Assembly: GCF_001434785.1 (NCBI RefSeq) | Contig: NZ_AZDT01000046.1 | Span: 17,638 to 62,490 of the forward strand | Direction of reading: 5' to 3' | Source of the DNA: Levilactobacillus namurensis DSM 19117 | GTDB lineage: Bacteria; Bacillota; Bacilli; Lactobacillales; Lactobacillaceae | DNA length: 44,853 nucleotides | In this document: one piece after another, positions 29,957 through 38,357 of the stretch | Numbering within the stretch: the first letter of the stretch is position 1 | How the letters are laid out: each line of letters begins with the position of its first letter | Notes under the pieces: generated by a model | What the model saw: the letters and a program-made list of their open reading frames with translations, nothing else | Told to the model about the DNA's origin: nothing | Database searches by the model: none | Program-made: the position numbers and the translations under genes

Positions 29957-31207
29957 TTAGTGTGCTTTTTTCAAAATATACTTAGACGTAATCACCGCCA
30001 AGCAAACGCCCAACCCCAGCGGTAACAGGGCCGAGTAGTTCAAATGACAGACTTCAAAGATCATAAATAGTGCCATCAACGGCGCCTGTTGCGAAGCCGC
30101 TAATAACGAAGACGCACCGAGTAATCCAGTTTCCCAAATCGGTACCGCGGGGAAAAAGTGATTAACCACGATCCCAAAGGTCACACCGACTACCGCGCCA
30201 ATCGCAATCGACGGCGTCAAGGTCCCCCCAGAGGCCCCCGCGCGCAGGGAAAGTACCGTAACCAGGGCCTTTAAGACCGCCCCGATTAACAAGACCTTCA
30301 AGATAAACCCAGCGTTAGTGGTCGCAAATGCGGTCTGGGCCAAGGGCCGCCCGTTACTCATGATTTCTGGGAAGTAAAAGGCGATGAGCCCCGTCAACAA
30401 CGCGACCAACGGCAGCTGCCAAAGCAGCTTATTATCCCGGGTCTGGTGGGCGTTCGCCCATTTAAACAGTTTGCGGAACAATGAGCCCAAAATCCCACAA
30501 ACCGGACCCACGACCAAGACCACCAAGGTACTGATCAGTGAAAACTTTCCGTTGCCAACGCCATAGTAGGGATGGAACCCCTTGAGGAGTGACCCCACCA
30601 GCATGGCTTCGATGGACATCGTCAGACTAACCAGAATCGACCGTTGATCAATGCGTTTCAACAACAGTTCGAGGCTAAACATGGTCCCGGTAATCGGCGC
30701 AATGTAGACGCCGGCGAATCCGGCACCGGCCGCGGCGGCCACCAGTAACTTACGGTCTTCAGGTGACAACTGGACCGGCGTGAACTTACTCATAAACCGT
30801 TGCCAGGTCTGGGAGAGCATGGCTCCCAGTTCCCGGGGCGCCAATTCTTTCCCGACGGACCCCCCGACACCCACGAAAAAGATTTGGGTGAAGACGTGTA
30901 GCGCCGTGGTACCCACGGGCATCTTTTTACCATCTAATCCCTGATTAATAGAGACCGTGGGCTTCATCTTGGTGCGCATGAACCACCACGAAAGGGCCGC
31001 TAGGATGCCCCCTACCACCAACGAAATCAGCCGGATTTTACCACCCGCGGCCCAAGCCACCGGCGACCAAGTGGTTTCGTTGTAGCGTAAGAAGAGGTGC
31101 TCAATCACGTCATAAAAGAGGCTCAACGCCAGCGATCCCATTCCCGCAAGCACCCCAATAATGATGGTGGAGATTGCGAGCACTCTGTTTTCTTTACTCT
31201 TTAACAT
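29957..31207 (-). CDS. ClC-family chloride channel or anion:proton antiporter
   Basis: The product has 416 residues with about ten helices and no C-terminal CBS domains. The filter motifs are recognisable but shifted from the classic ones: GVGGSVGKELAPRELGAML stands where GKEGP is usual, and SGGTLTPSIAIGA stands for GxFxP. The gating Glu is kept in GKE. These changes place it in a divergent ClC subgroup; whether it moves chloride or another anion is open. It is not of the fluoride-specific pattern (GREGT, GMG). AAAGGA lies about nine bases before the ATG at 31207. The dehydrogenase gene ends 34 bases upstream on the same strand, so the two may be co-transcribed. Confidence 0.82.
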   Translation of the reverse strand: MLKSKENRVLAISTIIIGVLAGMGSLALSLFYDVIEHLFLRYNETTWSPVAWAAGGKIRLISLVVGGILAALSWWFMRTKMKPTVSINQGLDGKKMPVGTTALHVFTQIFFVGVGGSVGKELAPRELGAMLSQTWQRFMSKFTPVQLSPEDRKLLVAAAAGAGFAGVYIAPITGTMFSLELLLKRIDQRSILVSLTMSIEAMLVGSLLKGFHPYYGVGNGKFSLISTLVVLVVGPVCGILGSLFRKLFKWANAHQTRDNKLLWQLPLVALLTGLIAFYFPEIMSNGRPLAQTAFATTNAGFILKVLLIGAVLKALVTVLSLRAGASGGTLTPSIAIGAVVGVTFGIVVNHFFPAVPIWETGLLGASSLLAASQQAPLMALFMIFEVCHLNYSALLPLGLGVCLAVITSKYILKKAH

Positions 31208-31240
31208 ATCAAACGTCCTTTGTGATTAATTTTAAGCTAA

Positions 31241-32251
31241 TTATCCATGGGTTCGCACTGAAACCCCATTCGTCACCCGACCAGTCGCCCACCATTCCCG
31301 AAAGTTCTGGTAGCTGACTTTGATCATGTCTTCTAAGGCCGGCTCGGTGAAGGATCCCATGTGCGGGGTCACCATCACGCGCGGGTGGGCTAATAATTGC
31401 CGCACGGCCGCATCCGGGACCGTAGCGACTTGGCCAAAGTCCTGGCCAATCAACTGGGTCTCGTGAGTCACCACATCCGCCCCGTACCCGCCAAGCTGGC
31501 CGGCATCCAGGGCGTGTAAAATCGCCGCCGGGTCTGCTAATTCGCCACGCGCCGTGTTGACCAGAACGGCCTGGGGTTTCATTTGTGCTAAGAAGTGCTG
31601 ATCCAAAGACTGGTCGTTTTCCCCCGGAATATAGGGGACGTGAACCGAGACGATGTCACTGTGGCCCAGTACCGTGGCGCGGTCGCCGAACGTCACCACT
31701 TGCCGGTCGGCGACCTTAGGATGGGGGGTGTAGGCCATGACCTGCGCACCCAGCCCCCGGTAGAGGCGGGCTTCCGCCATCCCAATGCGTCCGGCACCGA
31801 TGATGCCCACCGTCGCCGTATGGAGTTCCCGGCTAAAGTAACTGGCGGGCACCCGAAAGTCCCCCTGACGCGTCTGCTGAACTGCTGCATCAACGTGGCG
31901 AAAGAGGCTGAGCCCCAAGGTCAACGCCAGTTCCGCCACCGCATACGGGGAGTAGCCCGGCACCCTGGCAATCTGGATACCGAATTCCGCGGCCGCCGCG
32001 AGATCAATGTGGTTAACGCCCACAGAACGCGTGAAGACCGCCCGAATTCCCCATTTTGAAAATCGGCTCAGGTTTTCCCGGTCCACCACGCAGTTCCCGC
32101 GGACCAGGACCCCGTCCGCACCGCGAGCTTGGTCGGCGTTAGCGTGGGTCAATAAGTCCGCCACATAGGTCATCTCGAAGTGGTCATGATTTAACCGGTC
32201 GAAGTACGGCCGCTCGTTGGGCCGCACCCCGTACGCCGTAATCTTAGCCAT
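31241..32251 (-). CDS. D-2-hydroxyacid dehydrogenase
   Basis: This 336-residue NAD-dependent enzyme belongs to the D-lactate/D-2-hydroxyisocaproate dehydrogenase family. The nucleotide loop is VGIIGAGRIG. The catalytic Arg is in LVNTARGELAD, the Glu in GADVVTHETQL and the catalytic His in VTPHMGSFTEPA; RSVGVNHIDL matches the substrate-binding segment. The usual role is reduction of 2-keto acids such as pyruvate or branched-chain keto acids. The ATG at 32251 is chosen because AGGGGG lies four to five bases before it; the frame extends to 32275. It lies upstream of the ClC gene on the same strand. Confidence 0.9.
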   Translation of the reverse strand: MAKITAYGVRPNERPYFDRLNHDHFEMTYVADLLTHANADQARGADGVLVRGNCVVDRENLSRFSKWGIRAVFTRSVGVNHIDLAAAAEFGIQIARVPGYSPYAVAELALTLGLSLFRHVDAAVQQTRQGDFRVPASYFSRELHTATVGIIGAGRIGMAEARLYRGLGAQVMAYTPHPKVADRQVVTFGDRATVLGHSDIVSVHVPYIPGENDQSLDQHFLAQMKPQAVLVNTARGELADPAAILHALDAGQLGGYGADVVTHETQLIGQDFGQVATVPDAAVRQLLAHPRVMVTPHMGSFTEPALEDMIKVSYQNFREWWATGRVTNGVSVRTHG

Positions 32252-32623
32252 GATACCCCCTACTTTCCTGTTCAATAGATTTACTATACCACCGATTAAC
32301 CCCCATTTTTAGCGCTAGGCCCCTTAAATAAGTCCTAAATGTGGCTGCCTGCGCATCACAATCGCGGCATTACGCCATCCCCGAATCCCCTGATTTTCGC
32401 AAGTAGCCACTGGCGCTAACCCCTAGGGTCCCGGGGGATTCACGCGGGTGAGCATCCCCAGAGCCATAAAAATAAACCCGAAAGAATAACGGTATGCGCG
32501 GTTAAAATGTTACTGGTTTTTGATATTGGATAGCGCCTTTTAGTCGCTATTTTACGACATAGGCTGTATAATTGCGGGTAGTATGAAACTCATCGAGTTT
32601 ATGGAAAGGGGATTTTAATCCCG
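32252..32623. other. Divergent intergenic region with a candidate promoter
   Basis: No gene is seen. A short dyad GGGGAT/ATCCCC lies at 32435-32460. A perfect -10 hexamer TATAAT at 32567-32572 precedes the EAL gene by about 50 bases, without a good -35 hexamer at the right distance. The promoter of the leftward dehydrogenase must also lie here. Confidence 0.4.
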
Positions 32624-33280
32624 ATGTATCGTTTCTTTGTTCAACCACAAATCAACGTGGCTACCCAAAAGCTAGCTGGTTATGAATTGTTATTACGCTC
32701 TTCGCACCACGATTACTGGGTAACGCCGACCAATTTTACGGCCGTTTCTATGGCCCAACAGATGGTCCTGTCGCATCGGGAAATCACGAACATTCTTCGT
32801 GACCATCCGAACAATCCCCAGATTTCCTTTAACCTGAACCGCGAACAATTCAACGACCAAGAAACGATTGGCCATCTGATTAGTCTGAAAAAGTCCGTCC
32901 CGGGCCTGCACCTGATCATTGAACTGACCGAAGCGCCGTCCTTAAGCGAAGTGCACCGTTTCGCCGCACTGTACAAGGCCTACGATATTGAATTAAGTCT
33001 GGATGATGTCGGGACCGATAACCCCTGGACGTCGGCGGTTCGTGAGATTCTCCCGTTTATGGACACAATCAAGTTCGCCCTCCAGAATTTCCGTCGGCAA
33101 CACCGGCAGTCTGAGATTCACAACAGTCTGCAGACTTGGCGCGACGTTGCGGACCTGTATCACCTGAGCCTCACCGTTGAAGGCATCGAGGATCAATCCG
33201 ACGTGGCCTTGGCCGAAAAATACCGCGCACAAACCACGCAAGGCTACTACTACAGCAAGCCCGTACCTTATTGTGGCTAA
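32624..33280 (+). CDS. Orphan EAL-domain protein (c-di-GMP phosphodiesterase type)
   Basis: This 218-residue protein is only an EAL domain, with no sensor, GGDEF or membrane part. Motifs in order: GYELLLRS (residues 19-26, for the EAL/EVLLR motif), FNLNREQ (metal-binding Asn), IIELTEAP (Glu), LSLDDVGTDN (residue about 127, for DDFGTG), IKFALQ (for IKID, so the Asp is lost), TVEGIED (Glu) and TQGYYYSKP. Several metal ligands remain, but the loop that dimerises and feeds metal has changed. It may be a weak enzyme or a c-di-GMP-binding effector. The ATG at 32624 follows a GGAAAGGGGA site. Monocistronic with its own terminator. Confidence 0.85.
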   Translation: MYRFFVQPQINVATQKLAGYELLLRSSHHDYWVTPTNFTAVSMAQQMVLSHREITNILRDHPNNPQISFNLNREQFNDQETIGHLISLKKSVPGLHLIIELTEAPSLSEVHRFAALYKAYDIELSLDDVGTDNPWTSAVREILPFMDTIKFALQNFRRQHRQSEIHNSLQTWRDVADLYHLSLTVEGIEDQSDVALAEKYRAQTTQGYYYSKPVPYCG

Positions 33281-33283
33281 AAC

Positions 33284-33329
33284 AAATAACCTTCCCTGAC
33301 GCTGACTGGCGTTAAGGAAGGTTATTTTT
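33284..33329 (+). terminator. Terminator after the EAL gene
   Basis: AAATAACCTTCC (33284-33295) pairs with GGAAGGTTATTT (33316-33327), followed by T's, four bases after the stop codon. It may also serve the converging gene at 33355. Confidence 0.85.
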
Positions 33330-33354
33330 GACGGATTCTACAATTTTCTAAATC

Positions 33355-33819
33355 TTATTTGTAAGGGTAATTTCTAACCTTAGACGTCTTACCGCTAAAC
33401 TTATAATAGGTGGCATGCCCGGTTACCTTAGACCCGGACTCATCAAAGTAATCAACTTTTAACGTTTTTTTGGTCTTGTGCATGTATGCTAAATAAGCTG
33501 GGGATTCACCGCCCATTGGCACGTAACGCCCCCCCAAGATAAAATCATGCTTGCTAAGATTGCTGTGCGCTAACCGGTAAACCAACGCTTGATCCGTTTG
33601 GGCACCATAATCTTCAGTGATTCGACTTCCCGTGATATGTAAGGTTCGAAAGTTCCAATAATACTTGTGATGCCCAAAATACGTTTTGTGCATCTTGGTG
33701 CGGTAGTAGCCACGAATGGCTCTGGGCGTTCCGTCGTAAACTTTAGCTGCGTTCGCCGATACGGAGGAAACACTGACGCAAGCCACTGGGATCAACAGTC
33801 CTAAAAGAAACTTCTTCAT
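33355..33819 (-). CDS. Small secreted protein of unknown function
   Basis: The product has 154 residues. A signal peptide (KKFLLGLLIPVACVSVSSV, cleavage after SANA) is followed by a basic, Tyr/His/Lys-rich domain of about 130 residues with RGYYRTKMHKTYFGHHKYY at its start and repeated short beta strands. It has no Cys pairs, wall anchor or enzyme motif. Proteins of this look are common singletons in Lactobacillaceae genomes and remain unnamed. AGGGG lies eleven bases before the ATG at 33819. Its codon use is AT-richer than that of most neighbours. Monocistronic. Confidence 0.7.
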   Translation of the reverse strand: MKKFLLGLLIPVACVSVSSVSANAAKVYDGTPRAIRGYYRTKMHKTYFGHHKYYWNFRTLHITGSRITEDYGAQTDQALVYRLAHSNLSKHDFILGGRYVPMGGESPAYLAYMHKTKKTLKVDYFDESGSKVTGHATYYKFSGKTSKVRNYPYK

Positions 33820-34105
33820 GGTCTAAACAGCCCCTGTCTTTAATAATTCGCTAGTTTTAGCTAAACCTATTTTACGTCCAGACTAATGGCAGTTGCGACG
33901 GGCATCTTCAGGTGCTAATTACCGTTTATTTGTTATTAATAACAAACCAAGTTATTGATTAAACCGTACCATTTTCATTACTTTTCTCCCCCTTCCCGCT
34001 GTTTCCGTGTTCCGCAAAAACTTTATATAAATATTTTTATATAAAATCCTACCATATAGCCACCCCAAATCTCGTCCGGTCCATCACCCCCCAACCTAAT
34101 TTCCC
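33820..34105. other. AT-rich intergenic region
   Basis: No gene is seen between the secreted-protein gene and the first oppA promoter. It contains a perfect palindrome TTTGTTATTAATAACAAA near 33929 and AT-only runs near 34020-34050. The promoter of the leftward secreted-protein gene must lie here. Confidence 0.4.
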
Positions 34106-34108
34106 CTG

Positions 34109-34137
34109 TTGACAGCCCGCCCGTTCCGCACTAAAGT
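34109..34137 (+). promoter_or_regulatory. Promoter of the first T-box/oppA unit
   Basis: TTGACA (34109-34114), a 17-base spacer and TAAAGT (34132-34137). Transcription would start near 34144, just before the T-box leader. Confidence 0.75.
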
Positions 34138-34159
34138 AAGGCCATATTCAACAACCGAT

Positions 34160-34432
34160 TAACGCAACGCAATATCAGGAAGAGTAGTCGCTTCCGCTAA
34201 CCATTAGAGACCACCGGCAGCTGAAAAGGTGGGTTACAACCCTGCGACGAAGATGAGCCTGATTGCTGGCCCGCAGTGCAAGCTGTTGGCTCGATTCGTG
34301 ACCCGTTACCGTCACCGACTTTTCCGACGTACGCGGAGAAGTTGCGGAGCTGGTGGGTGTGAACCCATCACAAAACGAGGTGGCACCACGGGAGATCGTC
34401 CTCATGCAAATTGCATGAGGACGATTTTTTTA
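34160..34432 (+). promoter_or_regulatory. T-box riboswitch 1, probable methionine specifier
   Basis: The leader shows T-box features in order: AGGAAGAGTAG, the AGAGA bulge, the apical GNUGNRA box as GCTGAAA (34220-34226), a specifier loop GAAGATGAGCC with ATG at 34253-34255, the conserved GTGACCCGTTACCGTCAC hairpin, and the antiterminator bulge GAGGTGGCACCACG. A terminator follows (34395-34408 with 34412-34425, then T's). Uncharged tRNA that fits the specifier would favour read-through into the lipoprotein gene. The antiterminator reads TGGC (34381-34384), which pairs with a G73 tRNA end; tRNA-Met has A73. The specifier reading is therefore likely but not certain. Confidence 0.88.
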
Positions 34433-34453
34433 TACCAAATGGGAGATGGGTCT

Positions 34454-36100
34454 ATGCAACACAAGGGAATCTACGTCGCATTATCCGCCATCAGCTTACT
34501 GGCCTTGGCGGGCTGCGGCTCCAAAGCCGCGGGAAACACCGGCAACTCGAAATACGCCGCCAACCAGGTTCTAAACTGGTCGGAGAGTCAGGAACTCGCC
34601 ACTTCTGACCTCTCCAAAGTCACGGATACCGTTAGCTTCACCATGCTTCAAAACACCCAAGAGGGGCTCTACCGCCTAGACAAGACCGGTAAGCCCGCCA
34701 ACGCCATTGCCACCAGCACCAAGGTCACCAACGGCGGGAAGGATTACGTCTTTAACCTGCGACACAACGCCAAATGGTCCAACGGTGACCCGGTCACGGC
34801 TCACGACTTCGTCTACTCGTGGCAACGGTCACTAGATCCTAAGACCGCGTGCCAGGACGCCTACTACATGTACGCCGTCCGCAACGCCAAAGCCATCAAC
34901 CAAGGGAAGCTGGCCCCCAGCACCCTGGGCATCAAGGCTGACGGCGACTATCGGTTAGAAGTCCATCTGACCAAGCCCGTGTCGTACTTCAGCAAGCTCC
35001 TCGCCTGGCCGCTGTTCTACCCCCTGAACCAGAAGGCCGTTCAACAATACGGCAAACGGTTCGGGACCACTTCGGCTACCACCGTTTCCGACGGGCCTTA
35101 CAAGCTGACCAAGTGGAACGGAACCAGTAAGACCTGGACGCTGGCTAAGAATCCGAAGTACTGGAACCACGCCAACGTACACCTGACCGCCATCAACTAC
35201 CAGGTCAACCAGAGCACCACGACCAGCTTTAACCTGTTCACCGCCAAGAAGCTTGACGAGACCAGCCTCAACGGCCAACAAGTCAAGAACAGCTTGAATA
35301 ATCCAAACTTCGTCAAGCGCCTCCCCACGGGGACGCAACGCCTGGACTTCAACCAAAATAAGGTCAAAGCCTTCAAGAGTCTAGCCGTCCGGCAAGCCAT
35401 TTCCACGGCCATCGACCGTAAGCAACTGGTCAACGACGTGCTTCAAGATGGATCCGTAGCTTCTAACGGCTTCGTGCCCCACGGCATTGGCAAGAACCCC
35501 AAGACCGGGGAAGCCTTCGACCAGGAGGCCGAAGTGCCGTCAGCCGCCACGTATGACCTGAAGCGCGCCAAGCAGTTGCTGGCCAAGGGCTACAAGGAGA
35601 CCGGGACCAAGTCGATCGACGCCACCCTTTCCGTTTCCGATACGGACGGGGCTAAGAAGGTCGCCGAGTTCGTCCAGAGTTCCTTGCAAAAGCTGCCCGG
35701 CGTAAAGATTAGCATCAAGAGTGTGCCCTACGTCCAACTGATGACCCAGCAAGCCAACGGCAACTACCAGCTGACCTTCAGCGGGTGGCAATCGGTCTTT
35801 GCCGACCCGATCGAGTTCCTAAACGTCTTCGCCAAGGGCTCGAGCTTTAACACCACTGGCTGGAAGAACGCCCAATTCTACGACCTCCTCAATCAGGCCG
35901 AGAACCAGGATGGTAACCAACCCGCCAAGCGCTGGGCCAAGCTAGTCGCCGCCGAAAAGGTCTTGATGAAGACCCAAGCCACGGTTCCGCTGTATCAACA
36001 GGCCCAATCGCAGCTGTTACGGACCAACGTCAAGGGCATCATCTATAACCCCGCTGGTGTGCCTTATGACTTCACTGACGCTTACATCGGGAATAACTAA
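34454..36100 (+). CDS. OppA-like oligopeptide-binding lipoprotein, copy 1
   Basis: The product has 548 residues. A lipoprotein signal (YVALSAISLLALAGC) puts the mature N-terminal Cys at about residue 21. It is followed by a family-5 extracellular solute-binding domain (NWSESQELATSDLSKVTDTV, EGLYRLDKTGKP, KWSNGDPVTAHDFVYSWQR, FSGWQSVFADPIEFLNVF). It captures peptides outside the membrane for an ABC importer whose other subunits are not in this window. The ATG at 34454 has GGGAG eight bases upstream; the frame runs back through the T-box and is not used. It is a close paralogue of the next gene, and each has its own promoter, T-box and terminator. Confidence 0.92.
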   Translation: MQHKGIYVALSAISLLALAGCGSKAAGNTGNSKYAANQVLNWSESQELATSDLSKVTDTVSFTMLQNTQEGLYRLDKTGKPANAIATSTKVTNGGKDYVFNLRHNAKWSNGDPVTAHDFVYSWQRSLDPKTACQDAYYMYAVRNAKAINQGKLAPSTLGIKADGDYRLEVHLTKPVSYFSKLLAWPLFYPLNQKAVQQYGKRFGTTSATTVSDGPYKLTKWNGTSKTWTLAKNPKYWNHANVHLTAINYQVNQSTTTSFNLFTAKKLDETSLNGQQVKNSLNNPNFVKRLPTGTQRLDFNQNKVKAFKSLAVRQAISTAIDRKQLVNDVLQDGSVASNGFVPHGIGKNPKTGEAFDQEAEVPSAATYDLKRAKQLLAKGYKETGTKSIDATLSVSDTDGAKKVAEFVQSSLQKLPGVKISIKSVPYVQLMTQQANGNYQLTFSGWQSVFADPIEFLNVFAKGSSFNTTGWKNAQFYDLLNQAENQDGNQPAKRWAKLVAAEKVLMKTQATVPLYQQAQSQLLRTNVKGIIYNPAGVPYDFTDAYIGNN

Positions 36101-36129
36101 GCGTCCCGTTTCAAGTCTCTCAGGTACCC

Positions 36130-36167
36130 AAAACCGCCAATGAGTCCATCGACTCACTGACGGTTTT
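36130..36167 (+). terminator. Terminator after oppA copy 1
   Basis: AAAACCG (36130-36136) with CGGTTTT (36161-36167) and an inner TGAGT/ACTCA stem, about 30 bases after the stop codon. Confidence 0.7.
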
Positions 36168-36280
36168 GCCCGTTCAAAATGGTTCTAACCTAATTTTTTT
36201 AGCTCACCAGCATCCCCATTTCTTCTATGTATGCCCCCTTCAAACGCCCCTCATCGGCAAAACAACTTTCAATTTTTCCG

Positions 36281-36309
36281 TTGACAAATTGCACCAAAGT
36301 GATTATTCT
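36281..36309 (+). promoter_or_regulatory. Promoter of the second T-box/oppA unit
   Basis: TTGACA (36281-36286), a 17-base spacer and TATTCT (36304-36309), the same layout as for copy 1. Confidence 0.75.
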
Positions 36310-36334
36310 TAGAATCACATTAGAAATTTAATAG

Positions 36335-36608
36335 ATTTGTAAAGCAATGCCAGGAAGAGTAATCGCATCCGCTAAGTGCCAGAGACCACCGGTAGCTGAG
36401 AAGGTGGCTTACAACGATGAGATGAAGATGAGCCTGGTTCGCTGATGATCAGTGCAAGCTAATTGTCCGACTTGTGGCCCGTTACCGCCACCGACTTTTC
36501 CGACGTACGCGGAGAAGTTACGGAGGTGATCGGTGTGAGCCGGTCATAAATCAAGGTGGTACCACGAGTAATCGTCCTTATGTCTAAGACATAGGGGCGA
36601 TTTTTTTG
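36335..36608 (+). promoter_or_regulatory. T-box riboswitch 2, probable methionine specifier
   Basis: This leader is homologous to T-box 1 and has the same order: AGGAAGAGTAATCG, AGAGA, GCTGAGA (36395-36401), GAAGATGAGCC with ATG at 36428-36430, GTGGCCCGTTACCGCCAC (the stem covaries with copy 1), and the antiterminator AAGGTGGTACCACG. The terminator is ATCGTCCTTATGT (36571-36583) with ACATAGGGGCGAT (36589-36601) and a T-run. Here the antiterminator reads TGGT (36557-36560), which fits the A73 end of tRNA-Met and agrees with the ATG specifier. Confidence 0.9.
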
Positions 36609-36640
36609 ACCCCGATGATTCTCTAAAGGAGCTGACTGAC

Positions 36641-38293
36641 ATGTCCTATCGTAAAACCACCACTTACTTAATCGTTTCCGCCCTGAGCCTCCTGGCCCTC
36701 GCCGGCTGCGGCACCCAGACCACCAGCAAAGCCACCGGCAATTCCAAGTACGCCGCCAAACAAGAATTGAACTGGACCGAATCCTCGGAACTCGCCACGG
36801 CCGACCTTTCCAAGGCCACCGACACCCTGAGTTTCACGGTCCTCCAAAACACCCAAGAAGGCCTCTACCGGCTCGACAAATCGGGGACCCCGCAAAACGC
36901 CCTAGCTACCAGCACCAAGGTCACCAACGGCGGTAAGACCTACACCTTCAACCTCCGCAAGAACGCCAAGTGGACCAACGGCCAACCCGTGACCGCCAAA
37001 GACTTTGTCTACTCATGGCAACGCACGGTCAACCCCAAGACCGCTTCACAAGACGCATTCTACCTGTTCCAGGTCAAGAACGCCGAGGCCGTCAATGCCG
37101 GCAAGAAACCGCTGAGCGCGCTGGGCATCAAAGCTACCGGCAAGTACCAACTGACCGTCAACCTGACCAAGCCGGTCTCCTACTTCAAGAAGCTGCTGGC
37201 CTGGCCGCTCTTCTACCCACTGAACCAAAAGGCTGTCGACCACTACGGCAAGCTTTACGGGACTCGCTCCGACAAGACCGTCTATAACGGTCCCTTCAAG
37301 TTGACCAAGTGGAACGGGACCAGCAAGTCCTGGACCCTAGCCAAGAACGCCCACTACTGGGACCGTTCCGCCGTACACCTGACCAAGATCAACGAAGTGG
37401 TCACCACCAGCACCACTACCAGCTACAACCTCTTCAACGCCAAGAAGACCGACGAAACCCTGTTGAGTGGTCAGCAGGTCAAGAACAACTTGAACAACGA
37501 AAACTTCGTCAAACGCCTCCCCACGGGGACCCAACGCCTGGATTTAAATGAAAAGACGGTCAAGGCCTTCAAGAACGTCAAGGTGCGCCAAGCCTTCTCC
37601 GCGGCCATTGACCGGAACCAGCTGGTCAAGAACGTCCTGCAAGATGGCTCCGTAGCTTCCACGGGCTTCGTGCCCGCCGGCATGGGCAACAACCCTAAGA
37701 CCGGAGAAGATTTCAGTAAGGAAGCGGCCGTGAAGTCCGCCACCAGCTACGACCTCAAGCGGGCCAAGAAGCTTTTGGCACAGGGCTACCAAGCAACCGG
37801 CACCAAGGCCATCAACGCCACTTTGTCCGTGGCCGACACCGACGCCGCCAAGCAAGCCGCTGAATTTATCCAAAGCGCCTTAAACAAGTTGCCGGGGGTC
37901 AAGATCACCATCAAGACGGTGCCTTACGTTCAGCTGATCACTCAGCAGCACAACAGTAACTACGACCTGACCTTTAGCGGCTGGCAATCCGTCTTCGCTG
38001 ACCCGATCAACTTCTTGGACGTCTACGAAGCCGACTCCAGCTACAATACGGCCAGCTGGAAGAACGCCCAATTCGACAAGCTATTGGACGAATCGGAAAA
38101 CCAGTACGGGAACCAACCCGCCAAGCGCTGGGCCAAGTTAGTCGCCGCCGAAAAGGTCCTGTTGAAGGACCAGGGGACGATTCCACTGTACCAATCCGCC
38201 AAGTCACAGCTCTTACGGACCAACGTCAAGAACATCATCTACAACCCCGCCGGTGTGCCTTACGACTTTAAGACCACTTATATTGCGAAGTAA
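36641..38293 (+). CDS. OppA-like oligopeptide-binding lipoprotein, copy 2
   Basis: The product has 550 residues. A lipobox in LIVSALSLLALAGC anchors the mature protein to the outer face of the membrane. The solute-binding domain follows copy 1 along its length (EGLYRLDKSGTP, KWTNGQPVTAKDFVYSWQR, FSGWQSVFADPINFLDVY), with most differences at the surface and near peptide-contacting loops. That suggests a tandem duplication that kept the regulatory leader and may have changed peptide preference. AAAGGAG lies ten bases before the ATG. It has its own promoter and T-box and ends in a convergent terminator. No permease or ATPase genes adjoin. Confidence 0.93.
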   Translation: MSYRKTTTYLIVSALSLLALAGCGTQTTSKATGNSKYAAKQELNWTESSELATADLSKATDTLSFTVLQNTQEGLYRLDKSGTPQNALATSTKVTNGGKTYTFNLRKNAKWTNGQPVTAKDFVYSWQRTVNPKTASQDAFYLFQVKNAEAVNAGKKPLSALGIKATGKYQLTVNLTKPVSYFKKLLAWPLFYPLNQKAVDHYGKLYGTRSDKTVYNGPFKLTKWNGTSKSWTLAKNAHYWDRSAVHLTKINEVVTTSTTTSYNLFNAKKTDETLLSGQQVKNNLNNENFVKRLPTGTQRLDLNEKTVKAFKNVKVRQAFSAAIDRNQLVKNVLQDGSVASTGFVPAGMGNNPKTGEDFSKEAAVKSATSYDLKRAKKLLAQGYQATGTKAINATLSVADTDAAKQAAEFIQSALNKLPGVKITIKTVPYVQLITQQHNSNYDLTFSGWQSVFADPINFLDVYEADSSYNTASWKNAQFDKLLDESENQYGNQPAKRWAKLVAAEKVLLKDQGTIPLYQSAKSQLLRTNVKNIIYNPAGVPYDFKTTYIAK

Positions 38294-38312
38294 TCCGCCG
38301 TTTAGACCGAAA

Positions 38313-38350
38313 AAAAGCGCTGTAAAATCACCCGATTTTACAGCGCTTTT
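38313..38350. terminator. Bidirectional 17-bp terminator
   Basis: AAAAGCGCTGTAAAATC (38313-38329) pairs perfectly with GATTTTACAGCGCTTTT (38334-38350). It ends both oppA copy 2 and the converging GH13 operon. Confidence 0.92.
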
Positions 38351-38357
38351 GTGTGTT

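Noticed and set aside
34229-34453. N-terminal extension of the first oppA gene
   Set aside because: It translates the T-box leader; the lipoprotein signal and ribosome site place the start at 34454.
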